The notes beneath the pieces were generated by a model that saw only the letters and a list, made by a program, of their open reading frames with translations, had not been told where the DNA came from and ran no database searches. Source: a virus. Taken from it: a stretch of DNA of 52,489 bases. The DNA is taken from IMG/VR virus record IMGVR_UViG_3300018466_000002, positions 1 to 52,489 of that record; one strand, given 5' to 3'. Position 1 is the first letter of the stretch; each line of letters starts with the position of its first letter. The position numbers and the translations under genes are program-made. Below are positions 31,231-38,878 of this stretch, piece by piece.

Positions 31231-31449
31231 ATGGCCACCATCGAAGACTTCGAGACGTACGTGGCGAGTCGCGGCTTCACCCTCCCGGACTACCATCGAG
31301 CCTTCGCCGAGGCTGCCCTCACGACCGATGGAATCCTCGCGCTGGCCGAGTTCCTGACGCAGGGCAGTGAGTCGGGACGCACCGTCCTCCTCACTCTGAT
31401 CGAAGACTTCCGGACGATGGACGCTGGTGTAGACTCCACACATGGCTGA
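31231..31449 (+). CDS. Hypothetical helical protein, 72 aa
   Basis: Compact helical protein (ATIEDFETYVASRGFTLPDY). Leaderless start. Its 3' end overlaps the endolysin start by 8 bp and contains the endolysin -10. Confidence 0.7.
   Translation: MATIEDFETYVASRGFTLPDYHRAFAEAALTTDGILALAEFLTQGSESGRTVLLTLIEDFRTMDAGVDSTHG
31430..31435 (+). promoter_or_regulatory. -10 element TAGACT, endolysin promoter (leaderless)
   Basis: TAGACT, six bases, ATG at 31442, inside the end of the upstream gene. Confidence 0.5.
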
Positions 31450-31849
31450 CTGGCGCCTCGCGATGTCCCTCATGAAGTTGCGCGAGCAGGTAGACCACCT
31501 GTTCCCGAACCGGTCCAAGGCCAGCGACGGGACGATCGGTAACGCGGCTCACGCGGCGAACAAGTCGGACCACAACCCGAACGCGGCCGGCATCGTATGC
31601 GCATGGGACGTCACGCACTCCCCGGTCACAGGATGCAACGCGGGCCATCTTGTCGAGGCGCTACGGAAGTCGCGCGATCCTCGCATCAAGTACGTGATCT
31701 TCAACCGGCGAATGTTCAGCTCGTACCCATCCGGTGGCGTAGCGCCGTGGACGTGGCGCAAGTACACGGGTGAGAATCCACACGACAAGCACGCGCACGT
31801 CTCGGTGGGCACGAACGTGGACGACGCGCGGGAATGGGTGCTCGCTTGA
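31442..31849 (+). CDS. Endolysin, M15-type zinc peptidase, 135 aa
   Basis: Phage M15/VanY-like peptidases cut peptide cross-links of the cell wall at lysis. The zinc ligands fit His44 (SDHNPN), Asp56 (AWDVTH) and His119 (DKHAHVSV), with typical intervening segments DPRIKYVIFNRRMFSSY and WTWRKYTGENPHD. It is a bare catalytic domain with no signal peptide or wall-binding module, so it needs the holin. Two lipoprotein genes follow, as lysis clusters often have. Confidence 0.88.
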   Translation: MADWRLAMSLMKLREQVDHLFPNRSKASDGTIGNAAHAANKSDHNPNAAGIVCAWDVTHSPVTGCNAGHLVEALRKSRDPRIKYVIFNRRMFSSYPSGGVAPWTWRKYTGENPHDKHAHVSVGTNVDDAREWVLA

Positions 31850-31871
31850 AAGACGACGAAGGGGTGATTCG

Positions 31872-32165
31872 ATGCGGCAACTTCTCACGGTAACTCTGGC
31901 GGTTCTCATGTCCTCGTGCACGCTCGTCGACCTGAACGAGCACCGATACTGCGAAGGCGCGTACGAGCTTTACTGCTCTCAGATCGAGATCGCGGAGGAC
32001 AACGCGGCGCCTGACGCGGATCGTGCTGAGATGCGCCGCATCAAGCGCGCGTTCCGTGAAGCGCAGTCGCGTTTCAACCACCGCGAACTGCAGGACTTCG
32101 TGATCGAAATGGAGTGTGCCGCGAAAAGTATGCCGTGGTGTGGTGACTCGGCGGTGACGCCGTGA
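31872..32165 (+). CDS. Lipoprotein, 97 aa, possible outer spanin
   Basis: The N-terminus (MRQLLTVTLAVLMSSC) has a lipobox ending in Cys16. The mature part has several further Cys and a helical middle. Small lipoproteins just after an endolysin are often outer spanins of phages of diderm hosts, but the Cys content is high for that role. Nothing in the sequence decides. Confidence 0.6.
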   Translation: MRQLLTVTLAVLMSSCTLVDLNEHRYCEGAYELYCSQIEIAEDNAAPDADRAEMRRIKRAFREAQSRFNHRELQDFVIEMECAAKSMPWCGDSAVTP

Positions 32166-32626
32166 GGCGGGTGTTCGCGCTGGTCCTGATCGTCGTCCTC
32201 CCGGGCTGCTCATGGTTCCGCAATCTGGACCACGGCGATGCGAAAGCCAACGCCGTGCAGGCCCTCGTGACCACGACGCGATCGGCAGTTCTGCTCATGA
32301 CAGCAGCGGGACTCGCGTACGACGCTGGCGCATTCGGCGCACCCGGCACTCCGCGCGCCGAGGACACATGGGGCAAGATCGCGGCCGAGTCCGTGCGGAT
32401 GAGTGAAGCGCTTTCCGCGTGGTCTGAAGCGATCAGGGTGGGCGGAGAGACGAGCGCATTTGCGACAATGGTAGGGACGGCCCTTGCCGTTATTCAGGCG
32501 CTTCTTCCCACGCGCAACGTGGGCCTGCACATGCCCGCCGGCACAGTGGCTGAGTGGCGGGCGAAGCTGGCCTGCCCGTCGTCGTCGTTCCGCATGCAGC
32601 CAGCGATGGCCGGAGGTGCCAGATGA
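32162..32626 (+). CDS. Lipoprotein, 154 aa
   Basis: Signal peptide with lipobox (FALVLIVVLPGC), then a helical mature part with hydrophobic stretches (AVLLMTAAGLAYDAGAFGA and FATMVGTALAVIQALL). GTGA overlap with the preceding lipoprotein, so the two are probably co-translated. May belong to the lysis or adsorption-exclusion functions; not resolved. Confidence 0.6.
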   Translation: MRRVFALVLIVVLPGCSWFRNLDHGDAKANAVQALVTTTRSAVLLMTAAGLAYDAGAFGAPGTPRAEDTWGKIAAESVRMSEALSAWSEAIRVGGETSAFATMVGTALAVIQALLPTRNVGLHMPAGTVAEWRAKLACPSSSFRMQPAMAGGAR

Positions 32627-32838
32627 AAACGCTCGTCACGTTCCTCGGGCTCGTGATGCCGCAACTTGCGCCCGTTCTGGCCGGCGCTCCTGAACTGGTC
32701 GGACTGTTCCGCCACGCGTTCAAAAAGGTGGGCGGCAAGGATGCCGACTTCGATGCCATTCTCGCCGCGAACCAGAAGGACATTGACCGACTGAAGAATC
32801 CGGACAGCTTCAGGACGAAGGGGCCGAGAAAGCCGTGA
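32623..32838 (+). CDS. Hypothetical protein with hydrophobic N-terminus, 71 aa
   Basis: Starts MKTLVTFLGLVMPQLAPVLA, possibly a signal peptide or amphipathic helix, followed by a charged helix. ATGA overlap upstream and GTGA overlap downstream. Function unknown. Confidence 0.6.
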   Translation: MKTLVTFLGLVMPQLAPVLAGAPELVGLFRHAFKKVGGKDADFDAILAANQKDIDRLKNPDSFRTKGPRKP

Positions 32839-33275
32839 AGCATTGGCGGTCAGCGTTGTACGTTGCGGCGTGGGTAGTAGCGCTGGCGCTGTTCTTCGCA
32901 GCCCCGTTGCTCGCCCAACCGTTCCGCGTCTGCTCCGATCCCCGCACCCACAGTTACATCTGGAGTGACGCCGCTGAGTGCAACGAAGTCACCACACTCT
33001 CCACGTACCCGTGTGACCTGATCCGGAACCTACCGCACTGCGAGCCGCCGGCCACGGCGACGTTTCGAGGGTACGCTGTTCCGTTCGATGCGCCCGTCCG
33101 TTTCGCTGGCGTCACGAGGGAGCATGGCCGGACGTACTGGACGTGGCTCAAGGCTGGCGATCCGTCGCGGCCGTGCACCGCTGCCGAGGCGTCAGAGCAG
33201 GCGAGTTACGGGCGCGCGTGTGCCGCGCGCGCAGGGGATGTTCTGTTCCTCACGGTGCCGGTGTACGTGCCGTGA
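32835..33275 (+). CDS. Exported Cys-rich protein, 146 aa
   Basis: A signal peptide (YVAAWVVALALFFAAPLLAQ) is followed by a mature part with six Cys, probably disulphide-bonded. GTGA overlap with the preceding gene. The stop codon is part of the next promoter (TGATACACT). Last gene of the exported-protein cluster. Confidence 0.65.
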   Translation: MKHWRSALYVAAWVVALALFFAAPLLAQPFRVCSDPRTHSYIWSDAAECNEVTTLSTYPCDLIRNLPHCEPPATATFRGYAVPFDAPVRFAGVTREHGRTYWTWLKAGDPSRPCTAAEASEQASYGRACAARAGDVLFLTVPVYVP

Positions 33276-33281
33276 TACACT
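33276..33281 (+). promoter_or_regulatory. Extended -10 TACACT, leaderless promoter
   Basis: TGATACACTGCGCCGCATG; ATG 33289 is 7 nt after the -10. Confidence 0.75.
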
Positions 33282-33288
33282 GCGCCGC

Positions 33289-33507
33289 ATGGCAATCTTT
33301 GAGCACGAACTCGACAACCCCGAAATGCACGATACGCTGAACAAACTCGGCGGCGTGGTTGGAAACGCGCTGCCGGAGGGATGGGGGTTCACGCTGCTCC
33401 TGTTCAGTTACGGCCCAGACGGGCAACTCTTCTACATCTCATCCGCGCAGCGTGCCGACGTGCTGAACATGATGCGCGAGTTTCTGCAAAGGGCAGGGGT
33501 GAACTGA
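33289..33507 (+). CDS. Hypothetical protein, 72 aa
   Basis: Pattern EGWGFTLLLFSYGPDGQLFY followed by a helix ending LNMMREFLQR is a common small phage protein form with no assigned function. Leaderless start. Confidence 0.7.
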   Translation: MAIFEHELDNPEMHDTLNKLGGVVGNALPEGWGFTLLLFSYGPDGQLFYISSAQRADVLNMMREFLQRAGVN

Positions 33508-33728
33508 TGGACCCGAGATCAGGACGTATCGCATCCGAGGAAGTGCTTGCGCGGATGACGCGCGAGGAGCGCAGCAAGTACAGCGTGCCCGTGGAACCGT
33601 CCGCACTCACGCCGCTTCAGACGCGGCAACTCCGCCGCACCGGCGAGGCGCGCGCGTTCAAGAATTCCAAGTGCCCGTGCGGGAGCGGCAAACGCTTCAA
33701 GTCCTGCCACATGGCGCGGAAGTCGTGA
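33507..33728 (+). CDS. SEC-C motif protein, 73 aa
   Basis: The C-terminus KCPCGSGKRFKSCHM is the SEC-C zinc-binding motif (Cys56, Cys58, Cys67, His68). The N-terminal 50 residues are helical. SEC-C tails are found on SecA and many unrelated proteins; here it is the only recognised part. Start and previous stop share one base (TGATG). Confidence 0.75.
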   Translation: MDPRSGRIASEEVLARMTREERSKYSVPVEPSALTPLQTRQLRRTGEARAFKNSKCPCGSGKRFKSCHMARKS

Positions 33729-33970
33729 AGTTCTTCGGACGCCGGACGCCCTACTCTGAGACCGGCATCATGCGCGTGCCGTGTTGCAGATGCGGCAAGC
33801 CCGCCATTCATCAGTGGCAGGTCTGCGCCAACGGGAACCGGTACGTGCCCGTCTGCCTCGATTGCGACATCGCCATCAACGCGCTCGTGCTGGAGTTCAT
33901 GAAGATCCCGCAGGCGGCGGATCTCATGCGCCGGTACGAGACGCTGCAGCGGGCGGCGGGGAAGACCTGA
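33725..33970 (+). CDS. Zinc-binding hypothetical protein, 81 aa
   Basis: CCRCGKPAIHQWQVC followed by PVCLDCDIAINALVLEFM forms a two-pair Cys motif with a helix behind it, a form common in phage proteins of unknown role. GTG start overlaps the previous stop (GTGA); an ATG at 33770 is an alternative that keeps all Cys. Confidence 0.65.
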   Translation: MKFFGRRTPYSETGIMRVPCCRCGKPAIHQWQVCANGNRYVPVCLDCDIAINALVLEFMKIPQAADLMRRYETLQRAAGKT

Positions 33971-34396
33971 ATGCGCGCCAAGCCGCGCCACTTCATCGTC
34001 GGGATGGGCGGCTACCCCGTGTCCGTCGTCGTCACGGTCGGATACCGCATCGACGAGATCGGCGCCCTGCTGCAGCGCAACCGGCTGAACATTACCGAAC
34101 GAGACATAGATGCGCTGACGAGTAACGTCAGCAACTCCCTCCGCGCGCGCACGATCTTGTTCGAAAGCGGTCACGCGCTGATCGCGCTCGCAGAGTGGGA
34201 TGGCAGCGTGCTGTGCCACGGCGATCTCGCGCACGAAGTCTTTCACGCCGTGGCGAAGGTGTTTCGCCACTCGCTCGGAATCCATCTGACCTCCGAGAGC
34301 GAAGAGGCGTGGGCGTACGCGATCGACGATCTCACGCAGTCCATCATGGCGAAACTCCAGCCACCGAAGAAGCCCGCCCCGAAACGCAACCGTTGA
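33971..34396 (+). CDS. Putative zincin-like metallopeptidase, 141 aa
   Basis: HEVFH at residues 88-92 matches the HExxH zinc/catalytic motif, and ESEEAWAYAID about 20 residues later offers a third ligand. The N-terminal half is beta-rich (FIVGMGGYPVSVVVTVGYRI). Small HExxH proteins occur in several phages without assigned substrates. Start directly abuts the preceding stop. Confidence 0.6.
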   Translation: MRAKPRHFIVGMGGYPVSVVVTVGYRIDEIGALLQRNRLNITERDIDALTSNVSNSLRARTILFESGHALIALAEWDGSVLCHGDLAHEVFHAVAKVFRHSLGIHLTSESEEAWAYAIDDLTQSIMAKLQPPKKPAPKRNR

Positions 34397-34414
34397 CTCT
34401 CCGCGCATCTGTGC

Positions 34415-34420
34415 TACACT
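34415..34420 (+). promoter_or_regulatory. -10 element TACACT, leaderless promoter
   Basis: TGCTACACTGCGCAGCATG; ATG 34428 is 7 nt after the -10. Confidence 0.7.
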
Positions 34421-34427
34421 GCGCAGC

Positions 34428-34655
34428 ATGACGAACGAAACGACGATTACGGGGACCATTGGAGAGGTAGAAACTGCCGTGCACCGCCTGCTCGCCGAGA
34501 TGGTTGCGGATCGTGCGCAGCGCATCAGTTTCAGCGCGCTTCTGGACGATTCGGCCGGCGATGGTGTGACGTTGGCGGAGGGAATCAGCTTTCTCACGAA
34601 GTACTCGCCGACGTGGGGTGGATTCGCGAATCCGAGCACGGGCGGCGCCTCATGA
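34428..34655 (+). CDS. Hypothetical protein, 75 aa
   Basis: Leaderless first gene of a five-gene coupled set (34428, 34652, 34954, 35298, 35567), each joined by ATGA or GTGA overlaps. Helical; no motif seen. Confidence 0.65.
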   Translation: MTNETTITGTIGEVETAVHRLLAEMVADRAQRISFSALLDDSAGDGVTLAEGISFLTKYSPTWGGFANPSTGGAS

Positions 34656-34957
34656 AATTCGAGATTGAGATTCCCGACGCCGAACTGCGCAACGCGATCT
34701 ATCAGAACGGCTACGGGGTACTGAAGTCGGCGAAGGTGCCGGAGATGATCCGCGCGGCGGCGTCCGATCAGATCGGGAGGGCCATCGCGGAAATGGACAT
34801 CAGCGCCGCTGTCAAGGACGAGATCGACGCGACCGTGGCCAAGATCATCCAGAACGGCGTCAACGGTCGACTGCGCGCGATTATCCGCCCCCTCATTGAG
34901 CAAGAGTGCGAGCGCCTTCGCGGGGAAGCGGCGATTGCCAAGGCGACACCAGTATGA
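34652..34957 (+). CDS. Hypothetical helical protein, 101 aa
   Basis: ATGA overlap. Amphipathic helices (PEMIRAAASDQIGRAIAEMD, AVKDEIDATVAKIIQNGV) suggest an oligomeric protein. No family recognised. Confidence 0.65.
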   Translation: MKFEIEIPDAELRNAIYQNGYGVLKSAKVPEMIRAAASDQIGRAIAEMDISAAVKDEIDATVAKIIQNGVNGRLRAIIRPLIEQECERLRGEAAIAKATPV

Positions 34958-35301
34958 CTCTCCAAGACTTCATCTTCTACGACGGCAACCGCCTGCTCCT
35001 GAAAGTCGCCGTCGACGATCTGCGCCTGCTGATCGCGTCGGGCGATGTGGTGATCGCTGGCGAGACTGATGGGGCGGTGACGGCGCCGACCTGCACCGGT
35101 TGCGGACATCCGTTCAGCGCGTGGGCGTGGGCACTCGCCATCACGGCCGCGATCGACCTGTCTCCGGACGTGTTCGAAGCTATCGCCCGATCAAAGACGC
35201 TCAAAGCGGAGAACGCGGAACTGCGCGAGCGCCTATCCAACCTGCACCACAACGCGGACAACTTCATCGCCACGATCCAACCCAAAGGCGGTGCATCATG
35301 A
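34954..35301 (+). CDS. Hypothetical protein, 115 aa
   Basis: ATGA overlap. Beta-rich start (TLQDFIFYDGNRLLLKVAVD), a TCTGC pair and a C-terminal coiled coil (LKAENAELRERLSNLHHNAD). Function unknown. Confidence 0.65.
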   Translation: MTLQDFIFYDGNRLLLKVAVDDLRLLIASGDVVIAGETDGAVTAPTCTGCGHPFSAWAWALAITAAIDLSPDVFEAIARSKTLKAENAELRERLSNLHHNADNFIATIQPKGGAS

Positions 35302-35570
35302 AAGCCGACATGTCCTTCCTCGAACGCGGCTACGTCGCGAACCTGTACCGCATCCGTGCAGCGCATCAGCGTTCGCTCGCGTCCACACGCACAGCATCGG
35401 CCACGCGTCAGGAGTTGGAAGCGGAGGCGGCATGGTGCGAGCAGCAGGCGCTCAAGCTCGACGACGCCGAGGAGACCACAACGGCCAGCGAGAAAGAGCC
35501 GATCAAGGCGAACCCGCGACTGGACATTGACGCGGTGGACAAGCCGGCGGGGAACGGGGTGCACTCGTGA
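35298..35570 (+). CDS. Hypothetical protein, 90 aa
   Basis: ATGA overlap. Helical N-terminal half (SFLERGYVANLYRIRAAHQR) with a polar, probably disordered tail. Function unknown. Confidence 0.65.
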   Translation: MKADMSFLERGYVANLYRIRAAHQRSLASTRTASATRQELEAEAAWCEQQALKLDDAEETTTASEKEPIKANPRLDIDAVDKPAGNGVHS

Positions 35571-35902
35571 GGCAGGTTGCGGACTGGCCTGACGGTACGG
35601 TGTGCGGCGCCGTCTTCAGCGACGATCTTCAGCACCGGTACCTGCTGTTCCGCATTCTTCCCGACGCGCCGAAGCTGTTCCTCGGTACGCGCCCACGCTT
35701 CCCGCTGTTCCTGATGCTGAACCCGAGCACGGCCACACACGAGCAGACTGACCCAACGGTGACGAGATGCGCGGGCTTCGCGAAGGCGTGGGGATACGGC
35801 TCGTTGACGCTGTATCATGGCCAGCGATGGCCAACGTCGTCTCCATCTTCAACCGGGGCATCGTGCCAACGTCGGACGCGGCGCGCGAACGTGCGGACCT
35901 GA
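35567..35902 (+). pseudogene. Truncated DUF1643 protein
   Basis: The first 80 residues match DUF1643: HRYLLFRILP, then PLFLMLNPSTATHEQTDPTV and CAGFAKAWGYGSLTL. Members normally continue for another 60-80 residues from that strand, but here the frame changes to an Arg/Ser-rich tail that is simply the portal gene's start read out of frame. The 3' half is missing, apparently lost where the portal gene joins. It may be a relic kept in a coupled operon. Confidence 0.65.
35813..35818 (+). promoter_or_regulatory. -10 element TATCAT before portal
   Basis: TGTATCAT lies 8 nt before the portal ATG at 35827, with TTGACG a short distance upstream. Confidence 0.4.
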
Positions 35903-37389
35903 AGCGCACCCTCCTCGAATCCTCGTACACGCGCGAAATCTACGGCCCCGGCGTGGACGAGTGGGATGTCAAGCCCGACGATCTCATGCCGGACCCCGAC
36001 GAGATGCAGTCGCGGTGGGGATTCGCGGACGACACGGTCTTTGACGACATGGCCGGGAACGTCCTCCCGTACGGCGGCTTCGTCGAAGGGCGGATGGATG
36101 TTTCGATGTCCCTCAAGCTCTCCTTTTTGGTCGGTGTGAAGGGTGACAAGGAATCCGAGGAAGCGCGGGACGAGATCGAAGCCTGCTACAACGCCATCCC
36201 CGAAAGGTTCACCGTTGAGCGCGAGATGTGCCGCGCCGCCGAGCGCGGATTCATGGGCGCCGAGAACGTCTTCGGCGTGCAGAGCATCGGGCCGGCGAAG
36301 GGACTCGTGACCATCGTTGAGATGTTCAACCGCCCGCGCAAGATGTTCGCGTTCGACTGGCGCAATCGGCCGTGGTTCAAGCCGCACGGCCGCATCGACA
36401 CGCCCACGCGCATTGACGACTACAAGGTGACTTTTTCCCGCCAAGGCTCGCTCCACACGAAATACGGCAGCGGGTACGGGCAGCGCTGCTACCCCACCGT
36501 GTTTGCCATTGACCGGATGATGAAGCAGCACATGGCCGCAGTTGAGCGCGCGTCGTGGATGCCGATCATCGTCAAGCACCCGCGCAAGTGGGACGAACGC
36601 CGCCGCCGCGCGGAATACGCCATCTTCAAATCGCAGTGGAAGAACGTCCTGCTTGTGCCTGCGGATGTGGACGAGGCCACGCCGGTACCGCTCAGTGACA
36701 GCCTCGCCACGCATGAGTACACGGGCAACGCCAGAATGGAACTGATCCGCGAACTCGTCTCCGCCCTCGCCGGCTTCATTCGAGGATCGCAGCTCAGCTC
36801 TGGCAACCAACAGGAAGGCTCTTACGCGCGCGACGTGAACGCCGATTCGGCGCAGCTCTGGAAGGCGCCCACCGACGCGGCGGCACGCGAGGCGATGTGG
36901 AACCGCGGCCTGATCGAGCCGACGATGCTCGCCAACCGTCCGAACATGGACCGCGCGAAGTGGCCGCGGTGCTCGGTCGACGCATCCTTCGGTGAGGATC
37001 TCCGCCTCTTCATGGAACTCTGCGAGCAGGGCGCGCGGAACGGGGTGCGCATTGCCACGGTGACATGGTCCGAGCGGACCGGAATCCCCATCGCGTCCGA
37101 CGATGAGCCGAACGTGCTGACCGTCCCGCAGGCGCCATCCGTTGCCCCGCTGCTTCCTGACGGCATGGCTGCGGACGAGTTCGAAGATCCGACCACGGGC
37201 GCCGTACGTCGCATGAGCGAACCGGCATCCATCCGCATCCGGTTGGAAGATGGCCGGGTTGCTTGGATGCGTCCCTCCGCGCCCGTCCTCACGGACAAGG
37301 GGATCGTGATGGCGAAGCACTGCGTCGGCGGGGGAGCGGTGAAGCTGCTCAGCGCTGGCGCGCAGAAGTTCGGGCGCGCGGCTTCGTGA
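35827..37389 (+). CDS. Portal protein, DUF935/Mu gp29-like, 520 aa
   Basis: The portal forms the DNA entry ring of the capsid. The 520-residue size, position before the gpF-like gene and central segments (MMKQHMAAVERASWMPIIVK, then KWDERRRRAEYAIFKSQWKN, LVPADVDEATPVPL) suit the DUF935-type portal. C-terminal residues 440-520 hold a beta-rich tail. ATG 35827 is chosen; an in-frame ATG 60 nt upstream gives an unlikely extension. Confidence 0.75.
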   Translation: MANVVSIFNRGIVPTSDAARERADLKRTLLESSYTREIYGPGVDEWDVKPDDLMPDPDEMQSRWGFADDTVFDDMAGNVLPYGGFVEGRMDVSMSLKLSFLVGVKGDKESEEARDEIEACYNAIPERFTVEREMCRAAERGFMGAENVFGVQSIGPAKGLVTIVEMFNRPRKMFAFDWRNRPWFKPHGRIDTPTRIDDYKVTFSRQGSLHTKYGSGYGQRCYPTVFAIDRMMKQHMAAVERASWMPIIVKHPRKWDERRRRAEYAIFKSQWKNVLLVPADVDEATPVPLSDSLATHEYTGNARMELIRELVSALAGFIRGSQLSSGNQQEGSYARDVNADSAQLWKAPTDAAAREAMWNRGLIEPTMLANRPNMDRAKWPRCSVDASFGEDLRLFMELCEQGARNGVRIATVTWSERTGIPIASDDEPNVLTVPQAPSVAPLLPDGMAADEFEDPTTGAVRRMSEPASIRIRLEDGRVAWMRPSAPVLTDKGIVMAKHCVGGGAVKLLSAGAQKFGRAAS

Positions 37390-37781
37390 TACAATACGGT
37401 GCATGCCGGCATGGCGCGCGAGTGCGATCAGAATGCCGTGAGTGCGAGCGGGCTTATCAGCGTGAATGGTCCTCGAAACATAGAAGCGCATGTAGCGCAT
37501 GCGGCACGCCACTCACGGAGCGCGGCTCGTTGCGACGAATCTGCCGCACATGTCACCCTGTGCGGGTCGCCACTCCGAAGGCGCCACCGACGCACTGCCC
37601 GGCCGGACATGAGCGTACGCCCGAGAGCTGGCGTCCATACGGCGGAAAGAAACGTTGCGTACCGTGCCAGAACGCGCGCAACCGTGCATGGAAGGATGCG
37701 CACCCCGACGCGGTCGCGGCAATGGACCGCAAAGCGCAGCGGCGCTACCTCGCGAAGAAGAGGGCCGAGCGGTCTCGGTAA
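37386..37781 (+). CDS. Multi-Cys zinc-finger protein, 131 aa
   Basis: Three Cys pairs (SECRECERA, ACSACG, ICRTCH) plus HCPAGH and CVPCQN suggest several zinc ribbons, as in proteins related to HNH or DNA-binding phage factors. GTG 37386 overlaps the portal stop as GTGA. A TACAAT -10 lies inside the gene and points at an out-of-frame ATG (37403). Confidence 0.65.
   Translation: MIQYGACRHGARVRSECRECERAYQREWSSKHRSACSACGTPLTERGSLRRICRTCHPVRVATPKAPPTHCPAGHERTPESWRPYGGKKRCVPCQNARNRAWKDAHPDAVAAMDRKAQRRYLAKKRAERSR
37390..37395 (+). promoter_or_regulatory. -10 element TACAAT with out-of-frame ATG
   Basis: TGATACAATACGGTGCATG has the full motif and 7-nt spacing, but its ATG at 37403 opens only a 12-codon frame. 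Confidence 0.5.
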
Positions 37782-37812
37782 AGGCTTGGACGCATCCGCC
37801 CGCATCGCAAAG

Positions 37813-37818
37813 TAACAT
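37813..37818 (+). promoter_or_regulatory. -10 element TAACAT, leaderless promoter
   Basis: TAACAT, six bases, GTG at 37825. Confidence 0.55.
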
Positions 37819-37824
37819 CTTCGC

Positions 37825-38865
37825 GTGACTCCTATCCTCCGCGTCACCCGCGCGACCTCGTACGAGAAACGCGCCGCCATCACCGAGGCAGCCGACTCAA
37901 CGCAGGATGAGGTGATCGCGTCCGTGCTCACGTCCGGATTCCGGATCAACTGGACCGAGGTTGAGCGGGAGTCGGATGGCGCAGGGGAACCACTCCCGCG
38001 CATCGAAGCAGCCATCCGCGCGCAACTCGACGGACCCGACTTCGCGGAGACCGTGCAGGCGCTCGACGTGAACGGGCGCATGCTCGCCGCGTTCGTCCAG
38101 CGCCAGCATGAGCGGGCATCGGGACTGATCCTTGAGCCGGTGATCGCGTTTGCGGAACCGGTGTTCACACCGGAGCGCGCTGTTGCCTACTGGACGAAGA
38201 AACTTGGGTTAGACGAGGAGACCGCAGCGCGCGTGCTCGCGAACCTGCGCCGAGGCGACCACGCCCTCTTTGGCCTGAAGGACCGCATCGCCCGCTCCGT
38301 CATGGACCGCATCGCGTCCCTGTTCAAAGAGGCCATCGCGCAGGGACTCTCACCCGCCGAGTTCCCCCGCAAGTTGCGCGAGATCCCGACGCCGAAAGGA
38401 TGGAGCGGCGGGCTTGAGCGGGTCACGGACGCGGTGATCGAAACGGAGTACCGCACGAATCTCTCCGAGGTGTACAACGAGTCGGCGCACGAGCTGGTAG
38501 TGCGGCGGGCTGACACGTTCCCCTTCCTGCAGTTCATGGCGATTCGTGACTCACGCGTGACGTGGTGGATATGCGGAGCCATGGGCACTGCTGTGAATGG
38601 ACGCGGCTACATCGTGGCCACCGATGACCCGCTGCCGATGACGGTTTGGAGGCTGCCCGCCCACTACCGCTGCCGGTCCTGCTGGAGCCCGATCTCCTAC
38701 CTTGAAGCGCAGCGACTCGGCATTCTCGCAAAGGACGGACGCACGAAGATCGCCCTCGTTGGCGGGAACCCTGCTCGCCCCTTCGGTGACCCTCCCGAGT
38801 TCGCGACGAATCCGGACACGGGGGAGACGCGCAGGGTGGAGCCTCAGGCGGGATTCGGGGCGTGA
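37825..38865 (+). CDS. Head morphogenesis protein, Mu gpF/SPP1 gp7-like, 346 aa
   Basis: The family takes part in early capsid assembly near the portal. Recognisable parts are YWTKKLGLDEETAARVLANL, the helical IARSVMDRIASLFKEAIAQG with LSPAEFPRKLRE, IETEYRTNLSEVYN, the core FMAIRDSRVTWWIC and the ending WRLPAHYRCRSCWSPISYLE. The Cys/His set resembles the metal-binding C-terminal domain. GTG start, leaderless. Confidence 0.82.
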   Translation: MTPILRVTRATSYEKRAAITEAADSTQDEVIASVLTSGFRINWTEVERESDGAGEPLPRIEAAIRAQLDGPDFAETVQALDVNGRMLAAFVQRQHERASGLILEPVIAFAEPVFTPERAVAYWTKKLGLDEETAARVLANLRRGDHALFGLKDRIARSVMDRIASLFKEAIAQGLSPAEFPRKLREIPTPKGWSGGLERVTDAVIETEYRTNLSEVYNESAHELVVRRADTFPFLQFMAIRDSRVTWWICGAMGTAVNGRGYIVATDDPLPMTVWRLPAHYRCRSCWSPISYLEAQRLGILAKDGRTKIALVGGNPARPFGDPPEFATNPDTGETRRVEPQAGFGA

Positions 38866-38871
38866 TACAAT
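38866..38871 (+). promoter_or_regulatory. Extended -10 TACAAT, leaderless promoter
   Basis: TGATACAATGCGTCGCATG, identical in its core to the minus-strand sites at 1546 and 2858; TGA is the preceding stop. Confidence 0.75.
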
Positions 38872-38878
38872 GCGTCGC

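Noticed and set aside
35767-35826. Upstream start for the portal gene
   Set aside because: The added 20 residues are the DUF1643 gene in another frame; ATG 35827 fits the -10 better.
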